DNA from: Stutzerimonas stutzeri
GTDB lineage: Bacteria; Pseudomonadota; Gammaproteobacteria; Pseudomonadales; Pseudomonadaceae
Direction: 5' to 3'
Length of the DNA stretch: 64,000 bases
NCBI RefSeq assembly: GCF_024448715.1
Contig: NZ_JAMOHZ010000002.1
Location: 620,001 to 684,000 of the forward strand
Shown here: one piece after another, positions 16,364 to 27,623 of the stretch
How the letters are laid out: every line of letters starts with the position of its first letter
Position numbering within the stretch: position 1 is the stretch's first letter
The notes under the pieces: generated by a model
Databases searched by the model: none
What the model saw: only the letters and a program-made list of their open reading frames with translations
Told to the model about the DNA's origin: nothing
Program-made: the position numbers and the translations under genes

Positions 16364-16771
16364 ATGCCCAGTCTCAACCCCAGCCCGCAGCAATTGGAGC
16401 GGTTCGCCGCGCAGATGCCAGCCGGCGAGCCGATCCTCATGCTCAACCTGCTGCGTTTCAACAGCGAGGCAGCCTACCCTGCCGGTAGCGGACAAACCCC
16501 ATGCAGCGGCAAGGCGGCCTACGCTCGTTACAGCCGCACCGCGCTATACAAAGTGCGGGCCGCCGGGGGCGACGTTCAACTGATGGCCGAAGCTCAGGTT
16601 GCATTGATCGCACCGGAGCAAGAACGCTGGGACGAAATGTTGTTGGTGCGCTATCCCTCGCCGGAAGCTTTCCTGGCGATGCTAGCGGACCCGGAATACC
16701 GCGCGGCGACCATCCACCGTACCGCTGCGTTGGCCGACTCACGGTTGATCGGCTGTAGCCCTCGCGCCTGA
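16364..16771 (+). CDS. DUF1330 domain protein
   Basis: A 135-residue protein of dimeric ferredoxin-like fold type; members resemble short-chain antibiotic-monooxygenase-like dimers. The conserved elements ILMLNLLRFN (about 25-34) and the VRYPSPEAFLAMLADPEY helix (about 90-107) are visible. AAGGAG lies 6 bases before the ATG at 16364, which is preferred over an earlier in-frame codon inside kinB. It starts 37 bases after kinB on the same strand and may be co-transcribed. Function unknown. Confidence 0.75.
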   Translation: MPSLNPSPQQLERFAAQMPAGEPILMLNLLRFNSEAAYPAGSGQTPCSGKAAYARYSRTALYKVRAAGGDVQLMAEAQVALIAPEQERWDEMLLVRYPSPEAFLAMLADPEYRAATIHRTAALADSRLIGCSPRA

Positions 16772-16780
16772 CAGCTCGCG

Positions 16781-17557
16781 TTAACGCTCCGCTCCCAGCA
16801 CGGCGAGGAGCGCTGCGGTTTCGGCATCGGGTTCGCCATCGAAGCGTGTCGGGCGGTATTTCATCTGGAATGCCGCGATGACATTGCGGGTTTCCAGATC
16901 AAGGTGGCCGTGCTCCGGCACCTTATAGCCCTGCCTGACGAGTTGCGCCTGGAACCAAGCGACGTCTGGCAGCTCCCGCGCGAACAGCCTGCGCTGATGG
17001 GCGACCGCGCCGGCATCCGGCCAGGACATCAGGCCTGCGTCAGCCAAACGCTTCCAGGGAAACAATGGGCCGGGATCGACCTTGCGCTGCGGAGCAATAT
17101 CGCTGTGGCCAACGATGGCGCCGGGTTTCAACCCGTGACGCTGCATGATGTCCTTGAGCAGCACGATCAGCGCATCGATCTGCTCCTCGGAATAGGGATA
17201 CCAGAGCCGCCCCCGCTCGTCTTCGATATAGCCGCGGTTGACCAGCTCGATGCCGATGGAGCTGGAGTTGAGCCAGGTACGGCCGTTCCATTGGCTCTCG
17301 CCGGCATGCCAGGCGCGGCGATCCTCATCCACCAGACGGTAGATGGTCGCTGGCGATTCACCGATCAGGTAATGGCTGCTGACGCCGTCGCCCTTGAGGA
17401 TTTCCAGCGAGCGCTGCAGGTCGCTGGAGGTGTAATGCAGAACGATGAACTGCGCCCGGCTGTCCTGACCCAACGATGTATGGCTGGTATCGATCCGCGG
17501 ACCGCTGGCGCAACCCGCCAGCGACAGGGCAATCGTGAACAAAATCAAAGCTTTCAT
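16781..17557 (-). CDS. ampDh2: AmpDh2-type lipoprotein N-acetylmuramoyl-L-alanine amidase
   Basis: A zinc amidase of 258 residues that cuts the stem peptide from N-acetylmuramic acid. The lipobox LAGC (Cys16) marks a lipoprotein, expected in the outer membrane. The amidase_2 domain has zinc ligands His41 (FIVLHYTSSD), a second His in GHSDIAPQRK and Asp in KVDPGPLFPW; a C-terminal peptidoglycan-binding helical region (about 190-255) follows. The ATG at 17557 is used because AGAGG lies just before it. The neighbourhood algB-kinB-amidase-diguanylate cyclase matches that of AmpDh2 in P. aeruginosa (from memory). Confidence 0.88.
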   Translation of the reverse strand: MKALILFTIALSLAGCASGPRIDTSHTSLGQDSRAQFIVLHYTSSDLQRSLEILKGDGVSSHYLIGESPATIYRLVDEDRRAWHAGESQWNGRTWLNSSSIGIELVNRGYIEDERGRLWYPYSEEQIDALIVLLKDIMQRHGLKPGAIVGHSDIAPQRKVDPGPLFPWKRLADAGLMSWPDAGAVAHQRRLFARELPDVAWFQAQLVRQGYKVPEHGHLDLETRNVIAAFQMKYRPTRFDGEPDAETAALLAVLGAER

Positions 17558-17717
17558 CGGCACCTCTGGTCGACAGCGAAATGACGCAGACTGGCGGCAT
17601 CTTGGGACCGGTCACTGCGCGCGGAACGTAGCGGCCAGCAGAACAGCGCCGACATTGCGGGGCTGGGAGAAGAAAGAAATTATACCCAGGCGACCTGGAG
17701 GGTCCCAGACCGATTGG

Positions 17718-19535
17718 TCAGCCCGCTTCGATACAGTTGCGGCCGCCACCCTTGGCCCGGTAAAGCGCTCGGTCGGCGCGCTCGAACACCCGCTCGGCGT
17801 CATCGCTCTCGGCGAAGCCTGCGAGCCCACCCGAAAGGGTCACCTGAATACGCGAGCCCTTGAAGTGAAATGGACAATTTTCAATGCCCGAGCGCAGGCT
17901 TTCGATGAGCTGCTGCCCGGCATCGAGCGGCGTCTCGGGGAGCAGCAGCGCGAACTCCTCGCCACCGAAACGGGCAATGAAATCGGTCTTGCGCAGTCTT
18001 TTCCGTAGCTCGTTAGCGATGATTTTCAACACACGGTCACCGGCAAGATGGCCGAAACTGTCGTTGATTCGCTTGAAGTGGTCGACATCGAGCACCGCCA
18101 GAAGCAGCTGTCCACCGTAGCGTTGCTGGCGCGCCACTTCCATGCCCAGCCGTTCGTCCCAGGCCGCACGATTGGGGAGCTCGGTGAGCGGGTCCCGTAA
18201 TGCCTTTTGTCGCTGCGCTTCGAGGTGCTCGCGCATCTCGGTGGCGGCCTGTTCAAGGCTCGCAACCCGCTCGACCAGCGTGCCCAGCCGCTCGCTCAGC
18301 TGTTTCTCATGCTCACCGCGCTGCCGTTCATAAGCGCCGACGGTCTGCAGCAGACCATCGAGTCGCGCCTGGACCGCCTGCTTCAAGCTCGGCAGATCCT
18401 CGGCTTCCAGCATACTGACCTGCAGCCCATCGACCTGCTGGCGCAGCTCGTCATCCAGCGCCTGCGCGGTTTCCTGGCTTTGCGTATGGTCTTCATGAGC
18501 CACGCAAAGGCTGTCGTGCATGGTCGCCAGACGTTCGTTGAGTAGCTTCAGGTAGCTTTCGAATTCACTCTGTCCCTGATTGGCTACCGCAATCAGTAGC
18601 TGCGCCAGATCATCCAGGACGGGCACCAGCTCATACCAGTTCAGACCATGTTGTATGCGCTCGCGCAGCGACAACGCCTGCGGCTGCTGGTGTTCCGGCA
18701 GTTGTAGATCGTCAAGCAAGTGGAACAGAGTTGACTCCACTCGCTCGGCAATGGCGCTGTAAGCCACTTCCGGCGATGCGGGCAGCAAATAGCGATTCGC
18801 TTCGTCGACACCAGCCGCAACTACCGCAGCGTCTGCCTCTTCGCTCTGTACGCTAACGGCCTCGCCATCCAACCTGCCATCTGTAACCGCTTCAGGTTGC
18901 CGGAGCGACACAGCACCGGCTGTTTCCATGATTTCTAACAAAACTGTCGGAACGGTATCGGGCACAGTCTGCGAAGCCATCTCGACGGTGTCGGGGACGC
19001 TATCTGCGCTGCGTTCACGCTGGCCGAACAACCGACCCAGCAACCCCACCGAGCTCGGAGCACCAGCCATTTGCAGGGTCAATGCTCGATCTTGAAGCTC
19101 GCCCAGCTCACCAAGCAGAACGGGCAGTTCACGCGGCTGCGCGGCGCGCTCGTTGAGCTGTCGGGCAAAAGACTTCAGAGGCTTGCGGACCTCACTGGGC
19201 AGCGGTAGCGCCAGCAACTGCGCCGCCAGCCGGTGCAGCGCCTGGGTAAGGCGTTCGAGGCGATCCTTTTTGCTTCTTTCGGTATCTAGCACCGCACGTT
19301 CAAGGCGCGGCACCAGCGCCCCGAGACGGTCGTCCAGATCGTCATCGCGCAGGACTTCGCGCAACTCGCGCATGCACTGCTCAACGGCCGGATCGGCACC
19401 GTCCACCGCGAAGCTGCTACGCACTAGGCTGCGGCGCAACAAATCCAGACGCGTACTCCAACGCGCTTCGAGCAGTTCCTGCTGTTCCAGCGAACTCAGG
19501 TACTTTTCCTTCCAGCGCTGCGCTTCATCGCTCAT
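17718..19535 (-). CDS. dgcH: GGDEF diguanylate cyclase (DgcH-like)
   Basis: Makes cyclic di-GMP. The 605-residue protein has a long, mostly helical and coiled-coil N-terminal region (about 1-440) with no membrane segment, then a GGDEF domain with active-site GGEEF at 524-528 and an RxxD inhibitory product-binding site (RKTD, 515-518) at the canonical distance. It is therefore predicted active and feedback-inhibited, and cytoplasmic. The ATG at 19535 overlaps the end of the EEP gene by 4 bases, so the two are coupled. The symbol follows gene order seen in P. aeruginosa; the N-terminal region is variable between species. Confidence 0.85.
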   Translation of the reverse strand: MSDEAQRWKEKYLSSLEQQELLEARWSTRLDLLRRSLVRSSFAVDGADPAVEQCMRELREVLRDDDLDDRLGALVPRLERAVLDTERSKKDRLERLTQALHRLAAQLLALPLPSEVRKPLKSFARQLNERAAQPRELPVLLGELGELQDRALTLQMAGAPSSVGLLGRLFGQRERSADSVPDTVEMASQTVPDTVPTVLLEIMETAGAVSLRQPEAVTDGRLDGEAVSVQSEEADAAVVAAGVDEANRYLLPASPEVAYSAIAERVESTLFHLLDDLQLPEHQQPQALSLRERIQHGLNWYELVPVLDDLAQLLIAVANQGQSEFESYLKLLNERLATMHDSLCVAHEDHTQSQETAQALDDELRQQVDGLQVSMLEAEDLPSLKQAVQARLDGLLQTVGAYERQRGEHEKQLSERLGTLVERVASLEQAATEMREHLEAQRQKALRDPLTELPNRAAWDERLGMEVARQQRYGGQLLLAVLDVDHFKRINDSFGHLAGDRVLKIIANELRKRLRKTDFIARFGGEEFALLLPETPLDAGQQLIESLRSGIENCPFHFKGSRIQVTLSGGLAGFAESDDAERVFERADRALYRAKGGGRNCIEAG

Positions 19536-20401
19536 GTTGGCGCGCCCACCGGTACTGGCAGTGCGCCGCCATGCAGCGAGTCGGGCAAGCGAATCTCTAC
19601 GGCCACCGGTAGGTGATCCGAGGTGGCCTGTGCCAACACATCGACGCGTTCGAGCGTCAGGCTGGGACTCAGCAGTATGTGATCCAGGCAACGCTGCGGA
19701 CGCCAGCTCGGGAAGGTCGCCTCGATCTGTGGGGCCTGAAGACTGAGATCACGCAGCGGCGAGTGCTCCAGCAAATCGCTGGCATGGGTATTCATGTCGC
19801 CCATCAGGATCTGATGGCGATAACCGCCTATCAGCTCGCGAATATAAGCTAGCTGGCGCGTTCTTGCGCCTCCGCCGAGCGCAAGATGCATGACCACCAC
19901 CACCAGCGCATCCTCGCCTTCGCCGAACCGCAACAGGATGGCGCCGCGACCGGATGGGCCGGGCAGCGGATGGTCTTCCAGCCCCTGCGGCTCGAGACGG
20001 CTGAGTACGCCGTTGCTGTGTTGGGCGAAGCGGCCAAGATTGCGATTCAATTGCTGGTACCAGTACGGGAACGACCCAAGTTGGGCGAGATGTTCCACCT
20101 GATTGATATAGCCAGAACGCATACTCCCGCCGTCGGCCTCCTGCAGGGCCACCAGGTCGTAATTACCGAGCATTTCACCAATGCGCTGCAGGTTCCCGGC
20201 TCGCCCCGGATGCGGCAACAGATGCTGCCAGCTGCGAGTGAGATAGTGATGGTAGCGCTCGGTGCTGATACCCACCTGGATGTTGAAACTGAGCAGCCGC
20301 AACCGGCCATCGCAGGGAAGTCCGCTGGCATCCAGACAAAGCGGATTGACACGGGCCTGGCCGGGTCCGGCCAGGCGTGGTGAACTCCAGCGGCGTAGCA
20401 T
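19532..20401 (-). CDS. Endonuclease/exonuclease/phosphatase (EEP) family protein
   Basis: A 289-residue member of the DNase I-like EEP fold. Catalytic motifs are visible in order: LLSFNIQVG (Asn), LVALQEADGG (Glu), HLALGGGARTRQL, LMGDMNTHASD (Asp/Asn) and the final TSDHLPVAVEI (Asp-His). No signal peptide is evident. It lies 6 bases after dsbA and overlaps the diguanylate cyclase start, so all three may share a transcript. The substrate is unknown; phospholipids, nucleic acids and phosphoesters are all possible in this fold. Confidence 0.85.
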   Translation of the reverse strand: MLRRWSSPRLAGPGQARVNPLCLDASGLPCDGRLRLLSFNIQVGISTERYHHYLTRSWQHLLPHPGRAGNLQRIGEMLGNYDLVALQEADGGSMRSGYINQVEHLAQLGSFPYWYQQLNRNLGRFAQHSNGVLSRLEPQGLEDHPLPGPSGRGAILLRFGEGEDALVVVVMHLALGGGARTRQLAYIRELIGGYRHQILMGDMNTHASDLLEHSPLRDLSLQAPQIEATFPSWRPQRCLDHILLSPSLTLERVDVLAQATSDHLPVAVEIRLPDSLHGGALPVPVGAPT

Positions 20402-20407
20402 TGGCGC

Positions 20408-21037
20408 TTACTGAGCTGCGCGTTCTTTTTCGATGAGGAAGTCTGCGACTTCCAGCGCCCGCTCTGGGCCACCCGCTGAACCGATGTCGAAACGGTACTT
20501 GCCGTTGACGATCATCACCGGCACGCCGGTGATCTGGTAAGCCATCGCCAGCTTCTTGGCCTGCTCGGCACGGCTCTTCACACCGAACGATTCATAGGCC
20601 TTTAGAAACGCGTCCTGGTCGACGCCCTGCCCCGCAAGGAACTCAGCCATCTTCTCCGGCGTGTCCAGCTTGTTGCCGTCGCGGTGATAGGCATTGAACA
20701 CCGCGTCATGAACTTGCTGCTCGACGTTCATCGCTTCCAGCGCGAGGAACATCTGGCCGTGGACATTCCAGACACCCCCGAACATGGCGGGAATACGTTT
20801 GAAGTTAACGTCGTCAGGCAGTTGCTCGATCCAGGGGTTAATGATCGGCTCGAACTGGTAGCAATGCGGGCAGCCATACCAGAACAGTTCGACCACCTCA
20901 ATCTTGCCCGGCTCAGCTACCGGTACGGGATTATTCAGCTCGACGTACTCTTTGCCCGCCTGGAATTCCGCTGCATGAGCCGACAAACCGAACAGGCTGG
21001 CGGTAACGAGAACGGCACTGAGAACGAGTTTACGCAT
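20408..21037 (-). CDS. dsbA: DsbA periplasmic thiol:disulfide oxidoreductase
   Basis: Introduces disulfides into exported proteins. The 209-residue precursor has a signal peptide (1-22, ending SAHA), the thioredoxin-like active site CPHC at 56-59, the helical insertion, and the cis-proline loop TGVPVMIV. Length is normal for the family. It leads the run dsbA-EEP-dgcH on the minus strand and follows cytochrome c4 after a terminator. Confidence 0.95.
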   Translation of the reverse strand: MRKLVLSAVLVTASLFGLSAHAAEFQAGKEYVELNNPVPVAEPGKIEVVELFWYGCPHCYQFEPIINPWIEQLPDDVNFKRIPAMFGGVWNVHGQMFLALEAMNVEQQVHDAVFNAYHRDGNKLDTPEKMAEFLAGQGVDQDAFLKAYESFGVKSRAEQAKKLAMAYQITGVPVMIVNGKYRFDIGSAGGPERALEVADFLIEKERAAQ

Positions 21038-21162
21038 GGTGACTCCCTTGGCTTTGAGCGGCTGACCGATAGCGCCACAGGCTGCAGTAAAACACTCATG
21101 CTCGCCAGCGCTTTTCGCCGCTTTTCAATATCTTGACAATCATTCTAGCGGTGCCAAAAACG

Positions 21163-21199
21163 AAAAAGGCGTCCAGGTTATGACCTGAACGCCTTTTTT
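21163..21199 (-). terminator. Rho-independent terminator after cytochrome c4
   Basis: On the minus strand a GC-rich stem, GGCGTTCAGGTC... pairing with ...ACCTGGACGCC (21168-21193), is followed by TTTTT. A T-run also exists on the other strand, so it can work both ways. It lies 17 bases after the stop of the cytochrome gene. Confidence 0.85.
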
Positions 21200-21215
21200 C
21201 TGAGAGCCGTTGCTG

Positions 21216-21848
21216 TCAGTGCAGACCCTGAATGTAGCTCGACAAAGCTTCGATGTCCTTGTTACTCAACTTGGACGCGATGGTACGCATAATCATCGCA
21301 TCGCCATCGTTGGTGCGATTGCCTTCGCGAAAATTGGTCAGTTGCTTGGCCGTGTAGGCTGCGTGCTGTCCGCCTAGCTGCGGGAAGCCCGCCAGGTCAT
21401 TGCCGACGCCATTCGGTGCATGGCAACCAATGCATGCCGGCATGCCCAGGTCGAGCTTGCCACCGCGGAACAGTTTTTCGCCCTGAGCGACCAAAGCCGG
21501 ATCGGCCATGCCGACAGTCATCTTCTGGCTGGCGAAGTAGGCGGCGATATCGGCAAGGTCCTGATCGCTGAAGGGATCGAGGATGCCGGTCATTTCAAGC
21601 ACCTTTCGGCCGACGCCAGGTTCCGCGTTAGGGCTGCTACCCGCCTTGATGTCTTGCAGCTGCTTGAACAGATAGCGCTCGCCCTGACCTGCCAGTTTGG
21701 GGAAGTTCGGTGCGGCACTGTTGCCATCGGCACCGTGGCATGCGCCACAGACTGCAACCTTCTCCTGACCGGCTTCGGCATTTCCAGCGGCGTGGGCCAT
21801 ACCGGTGATGCCAAGGGTCAACAGCAGACTCACGAGTACTTTGTTCAT
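21216..21848 (-). CDS. Cytochrome c4 (dihaem)
   Basis: Periplasmic or membrane-associated dihaem electron carrier of 210 residues that donates electrons to terminal oxidases such as cbb3. It has a signal peptide (1-20, ending MAHA) and two haem sites, CGACH (34-38) and CIGCH (about 139-143), one in each similar half, with Met ligands expected in the MTGIL and MRTIAS segments. The ATG at 21848 is preferred to the TTG four codons earlier because the signal peptide starts there. Maturation of such exported proteins involves the Dsb system encoded next door. Confidence 0.92.
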   Translation of the reverse strand: MNKVLVSLLLTLGITGMAHAAGNAEAGQEKVAVCGACHGADGNSAAPNFPKLAGQGERYLFKQLQDIKAGSSPNAEPGVGRKVLEMTGILDPFSDQDLADIAAYFASQKMTVGMADPALVAQGEKLFRGGKLDLGMPACIGCHAPNGVGNDLAGFPQLGGQHAAYTAKQLTNFREGNRTNDGDAMIMRTIASKLSNKDIEALSSYIQGLH

Positions 21849-22121
21849 CAGCTCATCCAACTACGGCTAAGGGTTTAAAGAAGAATCTTATTCGGCAAGC
21901 CGACCGCTCGGGCCGCGACAATGCTCGTTATGGTGGCATGTGGCACCGATATCGAAAAGGCGTGCAACCCGCTTATCGGCGCTCCGATCGGAGGCCGACG
22001 AGACTACTGCGCGGGGCTCGTTTCAGACCAAAGCGCACACAAAATCTGCGGCATTATATACTTGTGATCTTGAAACGGAAATGAACCATTGCCGCACCCC
22101 CGCGCACTCACCGGAACGTCC

Positions 22122-22748
22122 ATGCTCCCCAAAAACCCGATTCTCGGCCTCTGCCAGCAAGCCACTTTCATGACCAGCGCCGCCAAGGTCGACCAATGTC
22201 CGGCAGACGAGGGCCTGGAAGTCGCCTTTGCCGGGCGCTCCAATGCGGGCAAATCCAGCGCGCTGAATACCCTGACCCACGCCAGCCTCGCCCGCACATC
22301 CAAAACGCCGGGGCGCACCCAACTGCTCAACTTTTTCCGCCTCGACGATCATCACCGCCTGGTCGATCTTCCTGGCTACGGCTATGCCAAGGTGCCGATC
22401 CCGCTGAAACAGCATTGGCAACGCCACTTGGAAGCCTACCTGAGCAGCCGTGAAAGCCTTGCCGGCGTGTTTTTGATGATGGATATCCGCCACCCGCTGA
22501 CCGAGTTCGACAGGATGATGCTCGACTGGTCCAGCGCCAGCGAGATGCCGTTGCACATTCTCCTAACCAAGTCCGACAAGCTCGCTTTTGGCGCGGCGAA
22601 AAACGCCTTGCTGGCGATTCAGCGAGATATTCGCAAGGGCTGGGGAGACGGCGTCAGCGTACAGCTATTCTCGGCGCCGAAGCGGCAGGGCGTGGAAGAA
22701 GCGCAGCTCAAATTGGCCGAGCTGCTGGGCATGCTCGAAGCGGAATAG
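22122..22748 (+). CDS. engB: EngB (YihA) ribosome-biogenesis GTPase
   Basis: Essential GTPase of 208 residues involved in large ribosomal subunit assembly. Motifs: G1 GRSNAGKSS (38-46), G2 region [11 protein letters not shown]3 VDLPGYG, and G4 LTKSDKL. The start at 22122 ([10 protein letters not shown]) is chosen because the protein aligns with other pseudomonad EngB sequences from [10 protein letters not shown] onward; an upstream TTG in frame adds only unlike residues. The ribosome binding site is weak. Confidence 0.93.
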   Translation: MLPKNPILGLCQQATFMTSAAKVDQCPADEGLEVAFAGRSNAGKSSALNTLTHASLARTSKTPGRTQLLNFFRLDDHHRLVDLPGYGYAKVPIPLKQHWQRHLEAYLSSRESLAGVFLMMDIRHPLTEFDRMMLDWSSASEMPLHILLTKSDKLAFGAAKNALLAIQRDIRKGWGDGVSVQLFSAPKRQGVEEAQLKLAELLGMLEAE

Positions 22749-22784
22749 CTCACCCGCCGCACCGCACCCTACTTTTGCAGCACC

Positions 22785-22874
22785 GTAGGGTGGGCTTCAG
22801 CCCACCGCAGCAAAAGCAAAGCACCGACCTCGTCATTGGTGGGCTGAAGCGAAACGCCGCCCGGCCCACCCTAC
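22785..22874. repeat. GTAGGGTGGG-family inverted repeat, copy B
   Basis: The left unit (22785-22806) is itself a palindrome, GTAGGGTGGGCTTCAGCCCACC without its last two bases paired exactly, and the right unit begins GGTGGGCTGAAGC (22838) and ends GGCCCACCCTAC (22874). The whole is an inverted repeat of about 90 bases between the convergent engB and gcvP genes, where it may stop transcription from both sides. Confidence 0.7.
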
Positions 22875-22945
22875 ACTCGATCAGCACAGGAAGCTGAAGC
22901 TGCATTCGCTTTTAACCTCTCCAGCGCTTTTATCGTCTTCCCGCT

Positions 22946-25822
<2,877 letters not shown>

Positions 25823-25861
25823 GACTGCTACTCTCGAAAAAGGAAAGCCCCGGCTTACAGG

Positions 25862-25896
25862 CCGTGTGAAAACTGTTGTGCTACGTTTTCACACGG
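25862..25896. repeat. 35-bp palindrome sharing ends with the MITE-like element
   Basis: CCGTGTGAAAAC and GTTTTCACACGG are perfect 12-base inverted arms around an 11-base centre, between gcvH and gcvP. The ends are the same CGTGTGAAAA as in the 161-bp element at 6729-6889, so this looks like a minimal or internally deleted member of that family. It could also form an mRNA hairpin within the gcv transcript. Confidence 0.65.
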
Positions 25897-25928
25897 TCTG
25901 TATAGCGGGGCTCTTTAATAGGGAACGC

Positions 25929-26318
25929 TTAGGCTTCGGCGTCGCAGGAGGCCTTATAGCCATCCGCGTCGAGCAGCTTGTTCAATTCCGAAACGTCGCT
26001 CGGCTGGAGGCGGAAGAACCAGCTGCCATAGGGTTCGCCGTTGACCATTTCGGGCGAGTCGGAGAGCTGCTCATTGACGGCGACCACTTCGCCGGAAATC
26101 GGTGCGTAAATATCCGAAGCGGCTTTCACCGACTCCACTACGCCCGCCTGCTGACCGGCGGTAAGCTGCTGGCCGATCTCCGGCAGTTCCACATACACCA
26201 CGTCGCCCAGCGCTTCTTGGGCGTGATCGGAAATGCCGATGCTGACACTGCCGTCTGCTTCGAGGCGGGCCCACTCGTGGCTGGCGGCGTAACGCAGATC
26301 GCTGGGAATGTTGCTCAT
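25929..26318 (-). CDS. gcvH: Glycine cleavage H-protein
   Basis: Lipoyl carrier of 129 residues in the glycine cleavage complex. The lipoylation lysine is Lys65 in [13 protein letters not shown], and the [12 protein letters not shown] strand is conserved. GAGG lies 7 bases before the ATG at 26318. It lies between gcvT (79 bases upstream) and gcvP. Confidence 0.97.
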   Translation of the reverse strand: MSNIPSDLRYAASHEWARLEADGSVSIGISDHAQEALGDVVYVELPEIGQQLTAGQQAGVVESVKAASDIYAPISGEVVAVNEQLSDSPEMVNGEPYGSWFFRLQPSDVSELNKLLDADGYKASCDAEA

Positions 26319-26396
26319 TTTAAGTCCTCAAAAAACTGTTCGGTTTGCGGGCACGAAGCAGATTCAGCACCCGCCGCAGGAAGCAGATGGCCGAAT

Positions 26397-27479
26397 TTAC
26401 ACCAGTACTTTGCCGTGGCGCACGAAAGTCGGCTGCACCACACGCACCGGATACCATTTACCGCGGATCTCCACTTCCGCACGATCGCCCGTTCCAGCAG
26501 GAACACGCGCGAGCGCGATGGACTTGCCAAGGGTAGGCGAAAAACTGCCACTGGTGATCTCACCTTCGCCAGCGCCGTTAACACGCACCACCTGATGGGC
26601 GCGCAGTACACCGCGCTCCTCGAGCACCAGGCCGACCAGTTTCGGCAGATCGCCGTTGGCCTTCTGCGTTTCCAGCGCGGCGCGGCCGATAAAGCCACGG
26701 TCAGCCGGCTCCCACGCTACGGTCCAGCCCATGTTCGCCTGCAACGGCGAAACCTCTTCGGTCATGTCCTGGCCATACAGATTCAGCCCGGCTTCCAGGC
26801 GCAGGGTATCGCGCGCGCCCAGTCCGATCGGGGAAATGCCCGCACCGACCAGTTCGCTGAGAAAGTCCTGTGCCTGATCGGCCGGGAGGATGATCTCCAG
26901 CCCATCCTCGCCGGTATAGCCGGTGCGGCCAATGAACCAGTCACCGGCGGCACGACCTTGAAACGGCTTGAGTTCTTGAATCAGCGCAGCTCTGGGCTGA
27001 GTAACCAGCTCCGCAGTTCTGGCCCGTGCTTGCGGCCCTTGGATCGCGAGCATTGCCAGCTCAGACCGCTCCTTGATCTCGACGGAAAATCCTTCGGCCT
27101 GCGCCTGCATCCAGGCCAGATCCTTGTCACGGGTGCTGGCGTTGACGACCAGACGATAACCCCAGTCGGTCAGGTAGACGATGAGATCATCGATCACCCC
27201 GCCGCGCTCGTTGAGCATGGCGGTGTACAGCGCCTTACTCACCTCTCCAAGGCGACTCACATCATTGGCCAACAGGTGTTGGAGATAGGCCTTTGCATCG
27301 GTACCAGCGATGTCGACAACCGTCATGTGGGAAACGTCGAAAACTCCACAATCACGTCGCACCTGATGATGTTCTTCTACCTGGGAACCGTAATGCAGCG
27401 GCATGTCCCAGCCGCCAAAATCGACCATCTTGGCGCCGAGTGCGAGGTGCTGATCATAGAGGGGAGTACGCTGACCCAT
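26397..27479 (-). CDS. gcvT: Aminomethyltransferase, T-protein
   Basis: The 360-residue T-protein moves the methylene group from GcvH to tetrahydrofolate and releases ammonia. Visible features are [16 protein letters not shown] near the start, the CGVFDVSHM segment, and [12 protein letters not shown] in the folate-binding core. AAGGAG lies 7 bases before the ATG at 27479. A TACAAT element about 100 bases upstream may be the promoter -10; the leader (about 130 bases) is too short to hold a tandem glycine riboswitch and I see none. Confidence 0.96.
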   Translation of the reverse strand: MGQRTPLYDQHLALGAKMVDFGGWDMPLHYGSQVEEHHQVRRDCGVFDVSHMTVVDIAGTDAKAYLQHLLANDVSRLGEVSKALYTAMLNERGGVIDDLIVYLTDWGYRLVVNASTRDKDLAWMQAQAEGFSVEIKERSELAMLAIQGPQARARTAELVTQPRAALIQELKPFQGRAAGDWFIGRTGYTGEDGLEIILPADQAQDFLSELVGAGISPIGLGARDTLRLEAGLNLYGQDMTEEVSPLQANMGWTVAWEPADRGFIGRAALETQKANGDLPKLVGLVLEERGVLRAHQVVRVNGAGEGEITSGSFSPTLGKSIALARVPAGTGDRAEVEIRGKWYPVRVVQPTFVRHGKVLV

Positions 27480-27623
27480 GGGTTTCTCCTTCCGGGCAGG
27501 TCGCCGAAGCGGCGTGGGTAAAGCTTATTAGAGTCGGGTACGTGGCCCCGACGATTTTTGAATGGCGCGCATTGTAGCCCCAAGGTTGTGACAGGTCACG
27601 GTGAGGCGATGGAGTGAGCGCGG

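Noticed and set aside
27480..27610. Possible glycine riboswitch before gcvT
   Set aside because: The leader is only about 130 bases to the likely promoter and lacks tandem aptamer pairing or a visible expression platform.
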